Shown piece by piece: positions 20,566-31,599 of a stretch of 64,000 nucleotides of DNA. The number at the start of each line of letters is the position of its first letter. Positions within the stretch are counted from its first letter, which is position 1. A program made the translations under genes and the position numbers. The DNA is from Isoetes taiwanensis (lineage: Eukaryota > Streptophyta > Lycopodiopsida > Isoetales > Isoetaceae), in assembly GCA_021234155.1 (NCBI GenBank), contig JAJEKV010000155.1, forward strand, positions 543,912 to 607,911, given 5' to 3'. The notes under the pieces were generated by a model. That model was given only the letters and a program-made list of their open reading frames with translations. It was not told the origin of the DNA and did no database searches.

Positions 20566-21703
20566 CTAGTCCTCCACATCTATTTGATTCTTGCCACATC
20601 CTCTCCTTGCATCTGGTGAAATAATGCTCTTTGCGCTAACTGCATAACCAGAATTGCCTTTAATACTCCTCCTCCTCATGGCAGTATTCCCATTAGAAAT
20701 TCTCGCATCTATATCTTTGCCACAGATTGAAGCCGAATTCATGCATGATACTGAACACTCTGCTTCACAATGAGGCTTGCCAGTACCCTCCAACCTTGGC
20801 CTCCAAACTTGCTGTGCAAAATCCAAATCATATCCCTCTTGTTTCCTTGCTGCCATCGACCTCTTCATGGGATCTTTTCCGGTTCCTGTAGCTTGCCTTG
20901 CTACAAACATCCAGAGCCTCCATGCCATATCTCCAATGTCTCCTCGTGACCACTCAATGCTCCACAATATGCACTTGAAAATGACGTATCTCCTCTCTGG
21001 CCATAAGACCTCTCTTTTCAGCATCATAATCAAGTTTCTGGCAGCCTCTCTGAAGCTTTGCAAGCTCATCACAAGCCAGATCTAGTTACTGCTACTTAGT
21101 CTTTTCACATCTTTTGCTTGGTATAGCACACCCATCCACACATAGGATATGGGACTCAAATCTTTACAGGTGATAAGTGCTCGCATGCTAGCAAGTATTA
21201 GATAACTAAGTGCCATTTCAACCTTGCTTGCAAAAGCCCTCCCTCTGCTATACTTCTTGCAGCTCTTAGCAAGAAATATATTGTCCCCTATACTTAAAGA
21301 CTCAAGCATATCTCTGCAACTTGGCACTACCAGCACCTTCACTGTTAGGTCTCTTGCTTGCATCTTGTCATCAAGCTTCATCCTTAGGTGCCTCACTGCC
21401 ACCAGCTTCTCCGATATATTTTCTACTGCTACCAGTGTAATCTTCGGCAACGTTGTTGGCATCTCTTTTGCAAGATCATGTGAACTTGCATCATTCCATT
21501 TTCTTATTGTAACCCAAACCATATTCTAGATTGTCTCTCAGAAAACTCTCATCTTGGGGGCCATCGTAGGTTTGTCCTGCATATCTTTTGATCTGTCTCA
21601 TGATCAAAATTTCAGGCCATGTAGACCTTTCAAGGTCACTACTGACCTCTGCTTTCCTCCCTTTTGATACTCCAATACCTAGTACTCTTCTCTCAAGGAC
21701 CAA
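20566..21703 (-). CDS. Open frames after the primer site, unidentified
   Basis: Three successive frames (21703-21491, 21522-21082, 21072-20566) begin four bases past the primer site, where Copia gag normally starts. Contents include a basic segment (KRYAGQTYDG), a Leu/Val-rich segment (LPKITLVAVENISEKLVAVR) and a Cys/Ser-rich segment without the CCHC spacing of a gag knuckle. They may be one frame broken by two shifts. I recognise no family. Confidence 0.3.
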
Positions 21704-21706
21704 TCC

Positions 21707-21718
21707 GCTCTGATACCA
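21707..21718 (-). promoter_or_regulatory. Primer binding site (tRNA-iMet)
   Basis: TGGTATCAGAGC on the minus strand directly abuts the end of the 5' LTR. It is complementary to the 3' end of plant initiator methionine tRNA. Confidence 0.85.
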
Positions 21719-21906
21719 TATTGAAACGAGAGTTACAAAATGATAGAGACAAAGAAAAGAGGACCTTTATTCATTGTCAAAACGAAATACAAATAGACGG
21801 GTCCCTTAAATTAGGAACAACTACTAAACAACTACTAAATGCTCCAACATCTATCTACTCTCAAAGGGTAGTAAACCTTCAATTATCTTTTTGTCATATC
21901 CCAACA
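21719..21906 (-). repeat. 5' LTR
   Basis: On the minus strand it begins TGTTGGGATATGACAAAAAG and ends CGTTTCAATA, followed directly by the primer site. It carries AACAACTACTAA in duplicate relative to the other LTR. Confidence 0.85.
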
Positions 21907-21912
21907 GGGACG

Positions 21913-22854
21913 TTACTGCAGAGCCCAAGAATCGGCTCCATTGTCGCTTGTGATTTGCGAGTTGTTTGTTACCAGAACTAGACAAAGCCCTCTACTTCGA
22001 AGATCTGCCTTTAAGCCTGAATCATCCTTAGAGCCGGTTCACATGCAACAATGGTGTGAGAGGGGCCCTGTTATACCCTTTAAATTTGTGATGGCCGGTG
22101 ATGGTGGGCGTAAAATGGCATGGCATTTTACATGATGGTGAAGGTCGCGATGGTGCATGTGAATCCAGCCTTATCCCTGATCCAACCCCCTTGTGCAGAA
22201 TCCTGCGGCATGAAATACACAAAATTTAATCGCAACCCTTTGCTACACTAAAATTCGGCCATTTTAATAATAAAATCACAAATATTCGTTTGAATTTTGA
22301 TCGCCCAGTTTGATCTTACATGATTCCGACTTCTTGGGGAGCTGCCTTTCATATATGGAGTTCTCAGGATCTGTGAAAAGGAGCAAAATTTAGAGTTCTT
22401 TCCAAAACATTCTAGGCTAATTTTTCCAGAAATTGGGATTTCTGAGTTTGATTCATGCGCCTAAGCTTGAAATTTGTGTTTTGATTGTAAAGTTAATAAT
22501 ATCTGAACCTGTTCTGAAGAAATTTGATGTACCCAATTGCTTCAAGCGGCACGGAAGTTGTATCAGTCTGTAGAAAAGAAACCTGAATTAAAGAAAAATG
22601 ATCCAGGGTGGGGATTTTTGTGGGGTCAAAGAATTCATTCCTCAGACAAAGATTAGAGCTTATTTAATGCAAAAATACCTTGCCGAACAGCGACACCAAT
22701 TGTTGCATGGCAAAAATTCTCTCGCCAAATTTCTCATTTCGAACCTGACTCTGGGCTCTGCCGTAGTGAGAATAGCTAGAGTGTTTTCGAGGCGAGAAGC
22801 ATCTATTTCCGAAGGTGGATTTGTCATAGCACGACCATATCCGCAATCTAAGAA
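21913..22854 (-). pseudogene. bHLH transcription factor gene, 5'-truncated and mutated
   Basis: Four exons are visible. Exon A (ending 22679): VRNEKFGERIFAMQQLV, FGK, then donor AAG|GTATTT. Exon B (from 22567 after CTACAG): TDTTSVPLEAIGYIKFLQN. Exon C (22370-22320): ILRTPYMKGSSPRSRNH, donor GTAAG. Exon D (22026-21913): [11 protein letters not shown] and SDNGADSW, then TAA. This is the order of the plant bHLH group related to bHLH68/110/112/123, nuclear dimeric DNA-binding proteins. Junction phases agree except after exon B. There CAGAACAGG lacks one base relative to the expected CAGAACCAG, and the following intron starts AT instead of GT, so splicing and frame are broken. The N-terminal exons are missing. 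The LTR element lies two bases past the stop. Confidence 0.8.
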
Positions 22855-23249
22855 AATCTTTGATTGTTGTTGCCTACGTGTCGTCTCCAAAATTGTCCTC
22901 ACCACAAAAAAAATTAAGTTCAAACAAATATTATTCAAACAATGAACCTACATTATATATACAAGAAATTTATCACAGCGGCACATTTCTCTTTACCAAC
23001 TTAGTATCAGTTCTAAACCCACTACTATAGAGGGTTTTAAGGTGAAGTTTCTCAATTCAAATTCTAACAAAAAAGAATGTAGTTGAAAAAACCTAAATGT
23101 TTGTTCCATGACTTCATAAAAAAAAAGAACCTTATTTCCACCTGTGCAAGCAGTCAAAATGTGCATCAGTTTTGTAATCAATATGTTTATCTGAGTAGCG
23201 ATGGAGGGAGCAGAATATATTGTTGAGAAATGAGCTTTTTATGATTGGG
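22855..23249. other. Decayed CACTA-like end, otherwise nothing
   Basis: ACAAGAAATTTATC, then AGCGGCACATTTCTCTTTACC near 22962-23000, matches the 9105 and 29190 blocks, but one arm of the GC palindrome is lost. No bHLH N-terminal exon could be found here. Confidence 0.35.
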
Positions 23250-23321
23250 TGGACAGGCTGGGGATCGAACCCAGGACCTCTTGCTTGCAAGCCAAATACT
23301 CTACCACTGAGCTACCGGCCC
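23250..23321 (-). tRNA. tRNA-Ala (UGC), diverged
   Basis: The minus strand folds as a cloverleaf: acceptor GGGCCGG/CCTGTCC with discriminator A, D arm GCTC-AGTGGTA-GAGT, anticodon loop CTTGCAA (anticodon TGC), T arm CTGGG-TTCGATC-CCCAG. The G3-U70 wobble, the main alanine identity element, is present. A box (TAGCTCAGTGG) and B box (GGTTCGATCCC) are intact. Mismatches occur at 5-68 and 31-39, the latter next to the anticodon loop. No clear T-run terminator follows. It could be a functional variant or a recent pseudogene. Confidence 0.75.
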
Positions 23322-23514
23322 ATTGATGGGCTTTCGGCACTCGTCCACTGAGTCATTCTTCATGTGTACCCATTACACATGCTCCAGCATTCCAACATAT
23401 ATCCCCACATTTGCAACAATGACTTGTAGGCCTCTGAGGCACCTGGCTGTGACGACCCTTCTGCCGCATCTTCTTCCACATATTTTTCCAATCCTATCTG
23501 AAACTGAACCTTCA

Positions 23515-25097
23515 ATATCTAGCACAATAACAGGGGTTTTTTTTTTGTGTTTTTGTACTCTTTTCACTAAGGTTTTCCTATGATTTCGTGATGTATTCAA
23601 ATGGATGTACTAATGCGTACATCTAGAGTGCACCATTTCTGAGCCATTGATTTTAGCCTTTTTTTTTTCAATGGTCAACAACCAATGGCTCACAACAAAA
23701 GCCCTTTTCTTTTGCGTGTGGTGCATAATGGGCACATGAAGGGCCATTGATTTTAGCCTTTTTTTTTCAATGGTCAACAACCAATGGCTCACAACAAAAG
23801 CCCTCTTTTTGTGTGTGTGGTGCATAATGGGCACATGAAGGGCTTGAAGGGCGCATGTAGTGCAGTTTCCCCTAAACAACACATTTTTATCATAACTTTT
23901 TGATCCGTAGCTCGCTTTGAGATGATTTTTATTGCGTTGGAAAGCTCTCTCCGAGATCTTTTTGATAGTGTATGATATGGATATGTTTGGTTAAGTTATA
24001 TATGCTAAAACAGCAATTTTTCGGCCGGGTTTGGTAGGCTTTTACATCCTACCAGCTGATATTTAATACAGGATTGCGCTATTGAATATTGTTTTATGGC
24101 TCATTCCAAATGAAGCTTGCAAAAAATTATCATGCATTTTTAGATTTTGAGGCAGTTATTAAGCAAATTCCAAGGCTTCTAGATAGATCCTTGTGCTAAC
24201 AAGCAGAAACGTTTTCCACTATGGTTTCTCACCACAAGAATCCATGGAGGCCAAAGGCTGCTGTTAAATTCCAGTTGAAAAATGTTTATGTATGGGTGTT
24301 GCAAACTTTATGACTTTCAGAATAATGGGATCAATCTGCTCTATCTTTATGGTAACTTTTACTTATGTTCTATTTGTTTTATTGTGATCAAATTCAAAAG
24401 CTACAGGTGATGAAAGCCTCAAATGAATTAAGTTTTTTTTTTTATTTGAATTCTAAAATTTTTGTTTGTGCCTTTTTATTTTTTATTTTCACTAATGCAT
24501 CTCGCATTTGGATCTTAGTCATGACTTATCTGTTGGCCGCCTAATGTTTAGGGACTAGAATTGGCAAGAAAATTGAAACATATATAATTTGGCGTGTTGC
24601 AATGAGCAGGTTCACACTTTGCTTAAAGCTGTTTCAAATTAAATTCTTATTATCAAGCAAATGCTTAGTTTTATGTAGCTTCACATTCATTGAATTTAAA
24701 TGGTTGGACTCAAAGGCCTTTGTGCTAAACCAAAACACATTTGCACTATTGAAACTTCATGTCATTAAGTTTAAATTGTTTGATTCAAAGTTGTTAGTGT
24801 TAAAATAAAGCACAAGGATATGCTGGGTGCAATCCCCATGACATGACCTAACGGTCATCTTCTTAACAAATGTTCTTTATTCCATTGATAACTCTTCTAA
24901 ATTACTTTAATAACCTGTTGACCTTTTTTGAGGCCCCACAATTGCTATATATCATTTTTTGTTGTTATGTTATCCATCTCCAAGGCCCCGAAGGGGCAAA
25001 AAAAAATTTTAGACAACACAAACCATCACATAAAACACTTTCAAATTAAAATCCCTAAAACCCCCTATGGTTTGGGTGCATATTCACCCAGGGGTTG
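23515..25097 (-). mobile_element. TIR element, copy B (inverted)
   Basis: This is the reverse complement of 17166-18300 over its full length, with an additional internal segment (about 24435-24975). Ends are AATATC at the left and CATATT at 25090-25095. No transposase was found. Copies A and B lie head to head about 5.2 kb apart around the bHLH, LTR and tRNA region. Confidence 0.55.
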
Positions 25098-26458
25098 ACT
25101 ATGGAATAGTGTTCCCTAGAAGTGCATAGGGCTTTTTTACAATTTTTTTTTTATTGGGAAATGAAGTTTTAATGAAATATAAGGGATTTTTGTTGGTGCT
25201 AAACTATTGTGCATGGTCGTAAATATTTAAAGTGGCTAAAAATAAAAAGGTAGTAAGGTAGGGGTGCCATCAATGGTGAACTTAAGAAAAAAACTACTGT
25301 CAAATCCACATTACAAGGCCAAATCCTAAATTTTTTGCATAAGCATGTGCTCTAAGATATGTTGAACATAAATTCACTTGTTGTATATCTTGAAATTAAA
25401 TTTACAAATCAAAATTATCACTCAAAGTCAGGGGGTCCAGACACCCTGATGGTGATAAGTTAGCTGCAATGGCACCTTCTGTTCATGTGAGGCAAAGATC
25501 CTTAATGGTGAGACGATGATTATGGCATGGCGATGAAATGCATCTACATGGTGGGAAGGTGATAAAGACCTGGTGACAACCTGTAACCAGAATGGTGATA
25601 ACTTTAGAACCAATTGACACATTTAAGTTCCTAAATGGTGATAGTAAATATCTTACAAAATTAAAGGATTTCCTGCATACACTTGTATACACTTACCTAG
25701 GAACTACTTGATTTTTACTTGGATCATGACTTAGGAGAAATTGAACCCATATTGACCAAATTACTAGCAAATTGCCATTGTCTGCTTGCATCTATAAACA
25801 AACAACAAAATCTTGTCAATCAAAATATAATGCCTCGTGTTATGATCAACAAGATTGCCTCCAAAGTTCGAATCATTTACTCTGCAAAAATATCAAAGAC
25901 AAAGAATAATGATAAACAAAATGAACTAAGCTTCAACATGAAGCAACCTAGCATAATCCTCAACTTCAAATTGCTAAAACACAATTTCATATTGTGCAAA
26001 AATGATTTCTATAAGCACAATTTCATATTGTGCACAAACGATTTGGTCTCAAAGACCACATGTTAAGATGTTCTACCTGCAATCTTCATAAAAGGAAGCC
26101 CACAGTTACCATGCAATTTGCAGATGAGTTTACAAAATCAGTTGGTTCATAGGGCATGCCAATCATAGGAAATAGAGACGGCTTCAATATTGCTTTCAAT
26201 TGAAGTTAGGAACATTGGAGACCTGCACAATAAGCTATCAATCAGATAAAGCAAGAGTCTTTGAAAAGAGAAGGCCTGAATACAACCTTAACATCCGATA
26301 TCAAACAGGGTGCATTTATGGGCATTTTTTGTAGATGAAAATCTACCACAGAATCTAAGGCAAAACTGTGTCGTGTCCATCTTGAACAAGCCAAATTTCA
26401 TTCCCAAATGGAAGCAAAACCAACCTTTGATAATTGTGCAGTCATTGAAAAGTCATGT
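25098..26458. other. No recognised gene
   Basis: AT-rich, with GGTGATAA-type words repeated around 25440-25640. The open frame at 25719-26066 carries a repeated ACAATTTCATATTGTGCA sequence and looks like chance. Confidence 0.25.
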
Positions 26459-26696
26459 TTCTCAAGTGCATTTAGGAACGAGAATAAAAGAACATAAGCC
26501 GGAACATTTAGATGAAAGAGATGATCAGAATTTTCCAAAGGAATGAATGAATATGAAAAGGAATCAATGAATATAGACATGTTCTCAAGTCCATTTAGGA
26601 ACGAAAATAAAAGAACATTTATTTAGATGAAAGAGTTAATCAGAATTTCCCAAAGGAATGAATGAATATGAAAAGGAATCAATGAATATGGACATG
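26459..26696 (+). repeat. Two tandem units of about 115-124 bp
   Basis: Unit 1 (26459-26582) and unit 2 (26583-26696) share TCTCAAGTSCATTTAGGAAC, GAATAAAAGAACAT and GGAATGAATGAATATGAAAA. Unit 2 has a short internal deletion. Confidence 0.75.
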
Positions 26697-29184
26697 CAGT
26701 GCATGCAATAGTATCATGCACCCAATCAAAAAGCAGAAAATGAGAAACACAACTACTAAACTTACTAGATAGATAAAGGAATAAGCATGAACTTCTTCAG
26801 CTCTGTCAACCCTGCATGCATCAGAGAGCAGCATCAGAATACATGCATTTAAGCATGAATTCCATATTAATATTGAAAAAAAATCTCTGAAGCTTTACCT
26901 CTATCTTCCAATGCTCAAAATACAGGCCAACTTTTGTTTTAACAGCATTTGTTTGTTTAAGCACTGCAATAAGAGGTCTGGAAGACTTGCTCTTCCTATA
27001 GGAGCATAGGAGGAGCTTCATTAGCATCTTCAGCCTTGCTCTAAGATTCGTTAACACAAGGAGGAGGACCTACAATAAATAATCATGAGAATGAATCAGA
27101 ATTCATGCTTGAATCAAATGAATTAGACTAAAAACTTGAGATCTTACCTCTTCTCCTAATGCCGCAAACAGAAGCGGAGACTCATAACAGGCGCCACAAA
27201 AGGATACAGGAGGAAACATGAACTTCGAAAGGGGCCATGCAATCTATTTATACTTGCATTGCAAGCAAAGAAACAAAGATCAAAGGTTCAGAACTGACAA
27301 GGATCCTGAGGATTTGCAGCTTAGATCGTGCCAAATAAGCACCAAATGCATGAAAATCATTCAAATTTGGAGGGAATCATGCCAAGAGCGTGGAAATCCT
27401 CGAGAACCATGGTTTTTACCCTTAAAAATCCTCAGGTAAATTCAAAAACCATGGAATAAGCATTGTTCTAGAAGGCGCCAAGAGAGACAACAGCCATAAC
27501 CATCGGTGCAACTCCTCCCACCATAACTAAGAATAGGGCAAGTCATCCGCAGAAACAGGGGCGCCATTGTGGATCAGGGCAAAACCATCGTTGGCCCACG
27601 CATGCACCATTCAAGGCATATCTTGAACCAAGCAGGTGATGCCACCTGACCAAAAGAATAAGTCAACTATCGCCTCTATTTTAACTCACACCAATGACAG
27701 GGACCCCACCTTAAGAACCCTAAACCATGTTTCTCGAGCATATCATGAGTGGTCTTCCCTTTCTGGCGCCCAGTAGCATAGCTCAGAACCTAACTGTCTG
27801 AGAAGGAAAAAAATCCGCAGCATAGGGTGCGGGTTCCTTTTGTTTTCCCCATTCTTGTGCCGATTCCAAGCCGGTTCTCGTGCTGATCAGGAGGCAAGCC
27901 AATTCCTGAGCACTCGTTTCTCCATCTCAGATATTCATCAGATTTCTACCTTGGTTTTTCAAAATATTATTTCATTAAATTCGTAAATGCCTGCAGATAG
28001 GATCTGAAGAGAATGGAGGCCTCCTCTAATCTTAAGGCAAGGATTTCTAGATCTGGTCGAGGATCCCCCCTGCTTTGAGTACAAATTTTTGCATATGGCT
28101 GGGATCCCTTAAGCGTTCCCCCAAAGGTAAGCAATCTCTTTCTGAGATTGTGGATTTAGCTGGAAAATATATTCTATAGCCGCTTCTAAATTTTTGCAAA
28201 TGCAAATACTCTGTTCTTTTGGGATTAATCTTGCAGAGGACGAGGTTAAAGAAATTGCAGCGGAGCCGCCAAGCAACCTTTTCTGTGGGTTGGATCTGAG
28301 CACCTGAAAAGCATTTTTTCTAGGGCTTTGAAGAGCGCACAAGGAAACAAAAATGAAGTTCATCATTCTAGGCTGGACACCACATCATCTTGTTCTTTTG
28401 CTCCACTCCACTGCGAATGGAGCATGGCTGCTGTGCCAATGCTTTGTTGCCCTTTTGTTGCAGATCAATTGGTTGTATGTAGCTTCATTGTGAACGACGC
28501 TAAGGACCGTTTGCAGCTTTTAAAGTGAAAAGAAATGAAGTCCAAAAGCAAGTGAAGCTTCTGTTTTTAGGGTCACGGGTTCCTGCTATGATTTAAATCC
28601 CCGGAAGCTCCTCTGAGCATTTTTCCATCCACATTTTCTGATGGTCTGGTTATCCTAGCTTCCGGCAAAGGACGGATCCTGACGGTTCTTGAAGCAATAT
28701 ATTCTTGGTACTCATCATCTGTAAATCAATTCGAAGTCTTTTAGGCATTGGAAGGTAGTCTTCCACATGCCCAACAATGCACTCAGCAAATTTTTGCTTC
28801 TTGGAAGCCATGGCATCGAACCCATCACAGACATCCAAAATTTATAGAAGCACTCGGCCAATCCTCAAACTGCACAAGATCCGACATTCATGCCAAATAT
28901 TCCATGCAATATTCCAGGATCGTAGCCTAGTGTACGAACTTGAGATCATAGCAGACCCAACAGACCCGCATCCTTCTTATAAATCGATGCAATTGCCCAA
29001 ATCCAAACCCGATTGTAATGGTCGTAATCGTGACGTCACGCAGTCACACCTTTTAATTTTTTTTTAACTATATTTTTGAAGTATACGTGGTGCTCTTAGG
29101 TTTTTTCTTGAGACGGAAATATTCCATCAAACAACAAAGGAAGCTTAGACAAAAAATTTAGACAAAAAATCAAAGGAGGCTTAT
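26697..29184. other. No recognised gene; one short candidate frame
   Basis: On the minus strand at 28650-28803 a frame starting MASKKQKFAEC, IVGHVEDYLPMPKRLRIDL looks protein-like and has ATG in good context, but I do not recognise it and no continuation was found. The remaining frames are short. No RNA gene or transposon end is supported. Confidence 0.25.
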
Positions 29185-29245
29185 ATATGTTTAGACAAAA
29201 AATTTATCGCGGCGGAAGCCGCCGCGAACATTTCTCTTTACTAAA
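29185..29245 (+). repeat. CACTA-like GC palindrome, second copy
   Basis: AAAAAATTTATCGCGGCGG, AAG and CCGCCGCGAACATTTCTC. Nine-base arms, otherwise the same as 9105-9175. Confidence 0.45.
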
Positions 29246-31599
29246 TTTGTGCGAGTTCAAAACGATTCAAATGTCAAGCTCAATGTCAGCTCGAAACTTT
29301 TAAAATTGAACCCATTATCAACTCCAATATAGTGGATTTTCAAAAAAATTTAGAAGTGAGACCACATAGGAGATTTTTATGCCTTGAACATTTCTCTAGG
29401 CACCAAATCACTGAGGATGGGTTTATTATTAATGTTCGACGTTTGATATTACAATGCATTATTAACAATAACAATGGATTCAAATGATGTAAAATACACG
29501 GTTGAACATGCGAGATTTGAACTCGATATTTTAGTTGTACTATAGTGCATGTAGGATACAGCGTGATGTTTGTGACAACCATGGCATTCTCACCATTAGA
29601 CCCTTTTTGCAAGCCAATCTCCTGCCAATGGTTAACATGTAGAATGAGGATAACATAATTGTGACACATTCTAAATATTATGGATGAAACTTGTGCTCAT
29701 GATCTCTCTAAATTCCATATAATGTTACCAACGAGAATAAGTTCAACGATAGATTTCATAAACTTTGTATTGGGCAGGCATGTATGAAGTGAGGTGCGCA
29801 TTAAGCCAATTTTGAAAACTAATATGGATGAAGCGAGGTGCACATTAAGCTAATTTCGCAAACTAATATGCCTTCAATTTGGACATGACAAATTCAAAAC
29901 AGTAACCAATTTTGCTTGGGATCTCTTCTCCGAACGACTCCCTTTGCATGAAGAAGATAGCACATCTGTGACTCCTTTCAGTGGCTTTGCAAAACATTTT
30001 ATTTTCTCAATACGCAATTCAATTTGTTTTCGAAGCTCCCCTTGGGTTAACAGAATGATGATCTTCAACCGTAAATGGCAAACCCCATATATTCCTGCTT
30101 TTTTAGCTCAAATAGGTAACCCCGGTGCCAGATTTGAGCGTCTGAGACTTCCCAGAGCAGATGTTCCCAAAATTCCTTGGCCCGCTTTGAACCTTGCACA
30201 AAAATTTTCATGCTGTGAATGGTCATGGATGAAGCTTTTGAGTATGTTACTCTGAAAGAAGAACATGCTTGCATGGGTACAAACAGACAGAAAATCTTGA
30301 CAACCTGGCTCTTGCAGGATAAAACCTGAATTGGGAATTTGATATCAAAATTAGAGCTAGAAGTAAAGCAGAGGAAGCAAAATAAGGGGACGAAACAGAG
30401 GAATTAGGGGCAAGTTCCATAGAATAGGGTTTGAAATTTAGATGTTCTTCGACCATTTCTAAGACAACCTTGATACCCATTTGAACATGCACTGAAGTAG
30501 CTTCTGCTCCAGCGCGTTGGAATGTTGACAAGCGTGCTTTTGCTGCACACTAATAAGACAATCACAAGTAAGCTCACAAAATATCATATAGTTAATGGAA
30601 GCATAGACGAAACAGCTAAGATCTAAAGTAAACTTGAGTTGACCTTGAACTGTAACAAAAATTTTATATACACATTATGCAGTTCCTGCGTCAACAAGGA
30701 AATCTTAGATGCTACATAGGGCTTAAAACCGTTTAAACGATAAGGCTTGAGAGCAATTGACCTTTAAGAGTTCTGCAATGACAACTGCGGCACTTAGCAT
30801 CCTGCTAAACGACCCATCACAACTACGACATCAACCATGGGTAGTGCAAGCCATAGAGTTAGTGAGGGCTTACCTATTAAAAACAATATCCTCAGCTCCT
30901 AATTGGCGTTGGCCGGTTTTCCTGCGCTGGAATCAAGCCCAGCAGGCCATTCCCTTATACAACCCTAGCTTGTCTTGGATATGAAACTTTAGTGTCCACT
31001 ATTTTTGTTAGGAAATGTGGCAATTTAAGAACAACATCTAGTGTGGAGATGACTTCCAATTTTAACCAGGTACCCTAGGATTATTTACTTAAGAGAATCA
31101 CTTCTTTGACGTTGGCAACTAAGTTGGCGATTGGAATCTTTGACGTTGGCAACTGAGTTGGCAGTTGAAACTGAGTTGGCACCACGTAATCATGAGGATT
31201 CATGTAAGCGCATCAATCTGATTCATGGCTTGTCTCTAGAGGAAATCATCATGGATACTGGTTAAAACTAGGGAGCCAAAGAATCCACTAACAACAGATG
31301 CTTTACTTTATATATGAATAGCAAGTACTTATACTCTAAACCCCCTTTTTCTTTTAGGTTTCCAAAAGTCCCATTTCTTTCGTTATCAAACTACTACTCT
31401 TAGTTTTCTTGAAAAGTCCCACTCCTTTAGTTAATAAACTACCACTATCAGTTTTGAGATTGAAAAGTTCGCAAATGCACCAATTTTATTCGATTAAGAA
31501 CATAGAATGAGATCTACCCTACAGACCTTTTGGCGCTAATTAAGATGTTTGTCGATGGATCTATTATTAGAAGATTGGTTCCAAAATAGCAAGACCTTT
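29246..31599. other. No gene recognised; possible exon-like pieces
   Basis: On the minus strand, a good acceptor (TTATTAGTGTGCAG) near 30550 opens frames such as STFQRAGAEATSVHVQMG, and frames at 29874-30274 (GELRKQIELRIEKIKCFA) look coding-like, but none could be tied to a family or joined. On the plus strand, CTTTGACGTTGGCAACTRAG is tandemly repeated at 31105 and 31138. Confidence 0.2.

Larger units (their letters stand above)
18721..21906 (-). mobile_element. Complete Copia-like LTR element without pol
   Basis: Two LTRs (18721-18900, 180 bp; 21719-21906, 188 bp) bound a 2.8-kb interior and are flanked by a 5-bp target duplication, GGGAC, at 18716-18720 and 21907-21911. Directly next to the 5' LTR is TGGTATCAGAGC, the initiator-tRNA-Met primer site used by Copia elements. 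Next to the 3' LTR is the purine tract CTTGAGGGGGAG. No protease, integrase, reverse transcriptase or RNase H motifs were found, so it is non-autonomous. The interior holds unidentified open frames and an UNC93-like exon. LTR differences (several substitutions and a duplication near 21829) show it is not recent. Confidence 0.85.

Noticed and set aside
22660-22938. 92-codon minus-strand frame (SEIDASRLENTLAIL) considered as a separate protein
   Set aside because: The alternative frame over the same bases carries the bHLH basic/helix-1 region and splices correctly to the next bHLH exon.
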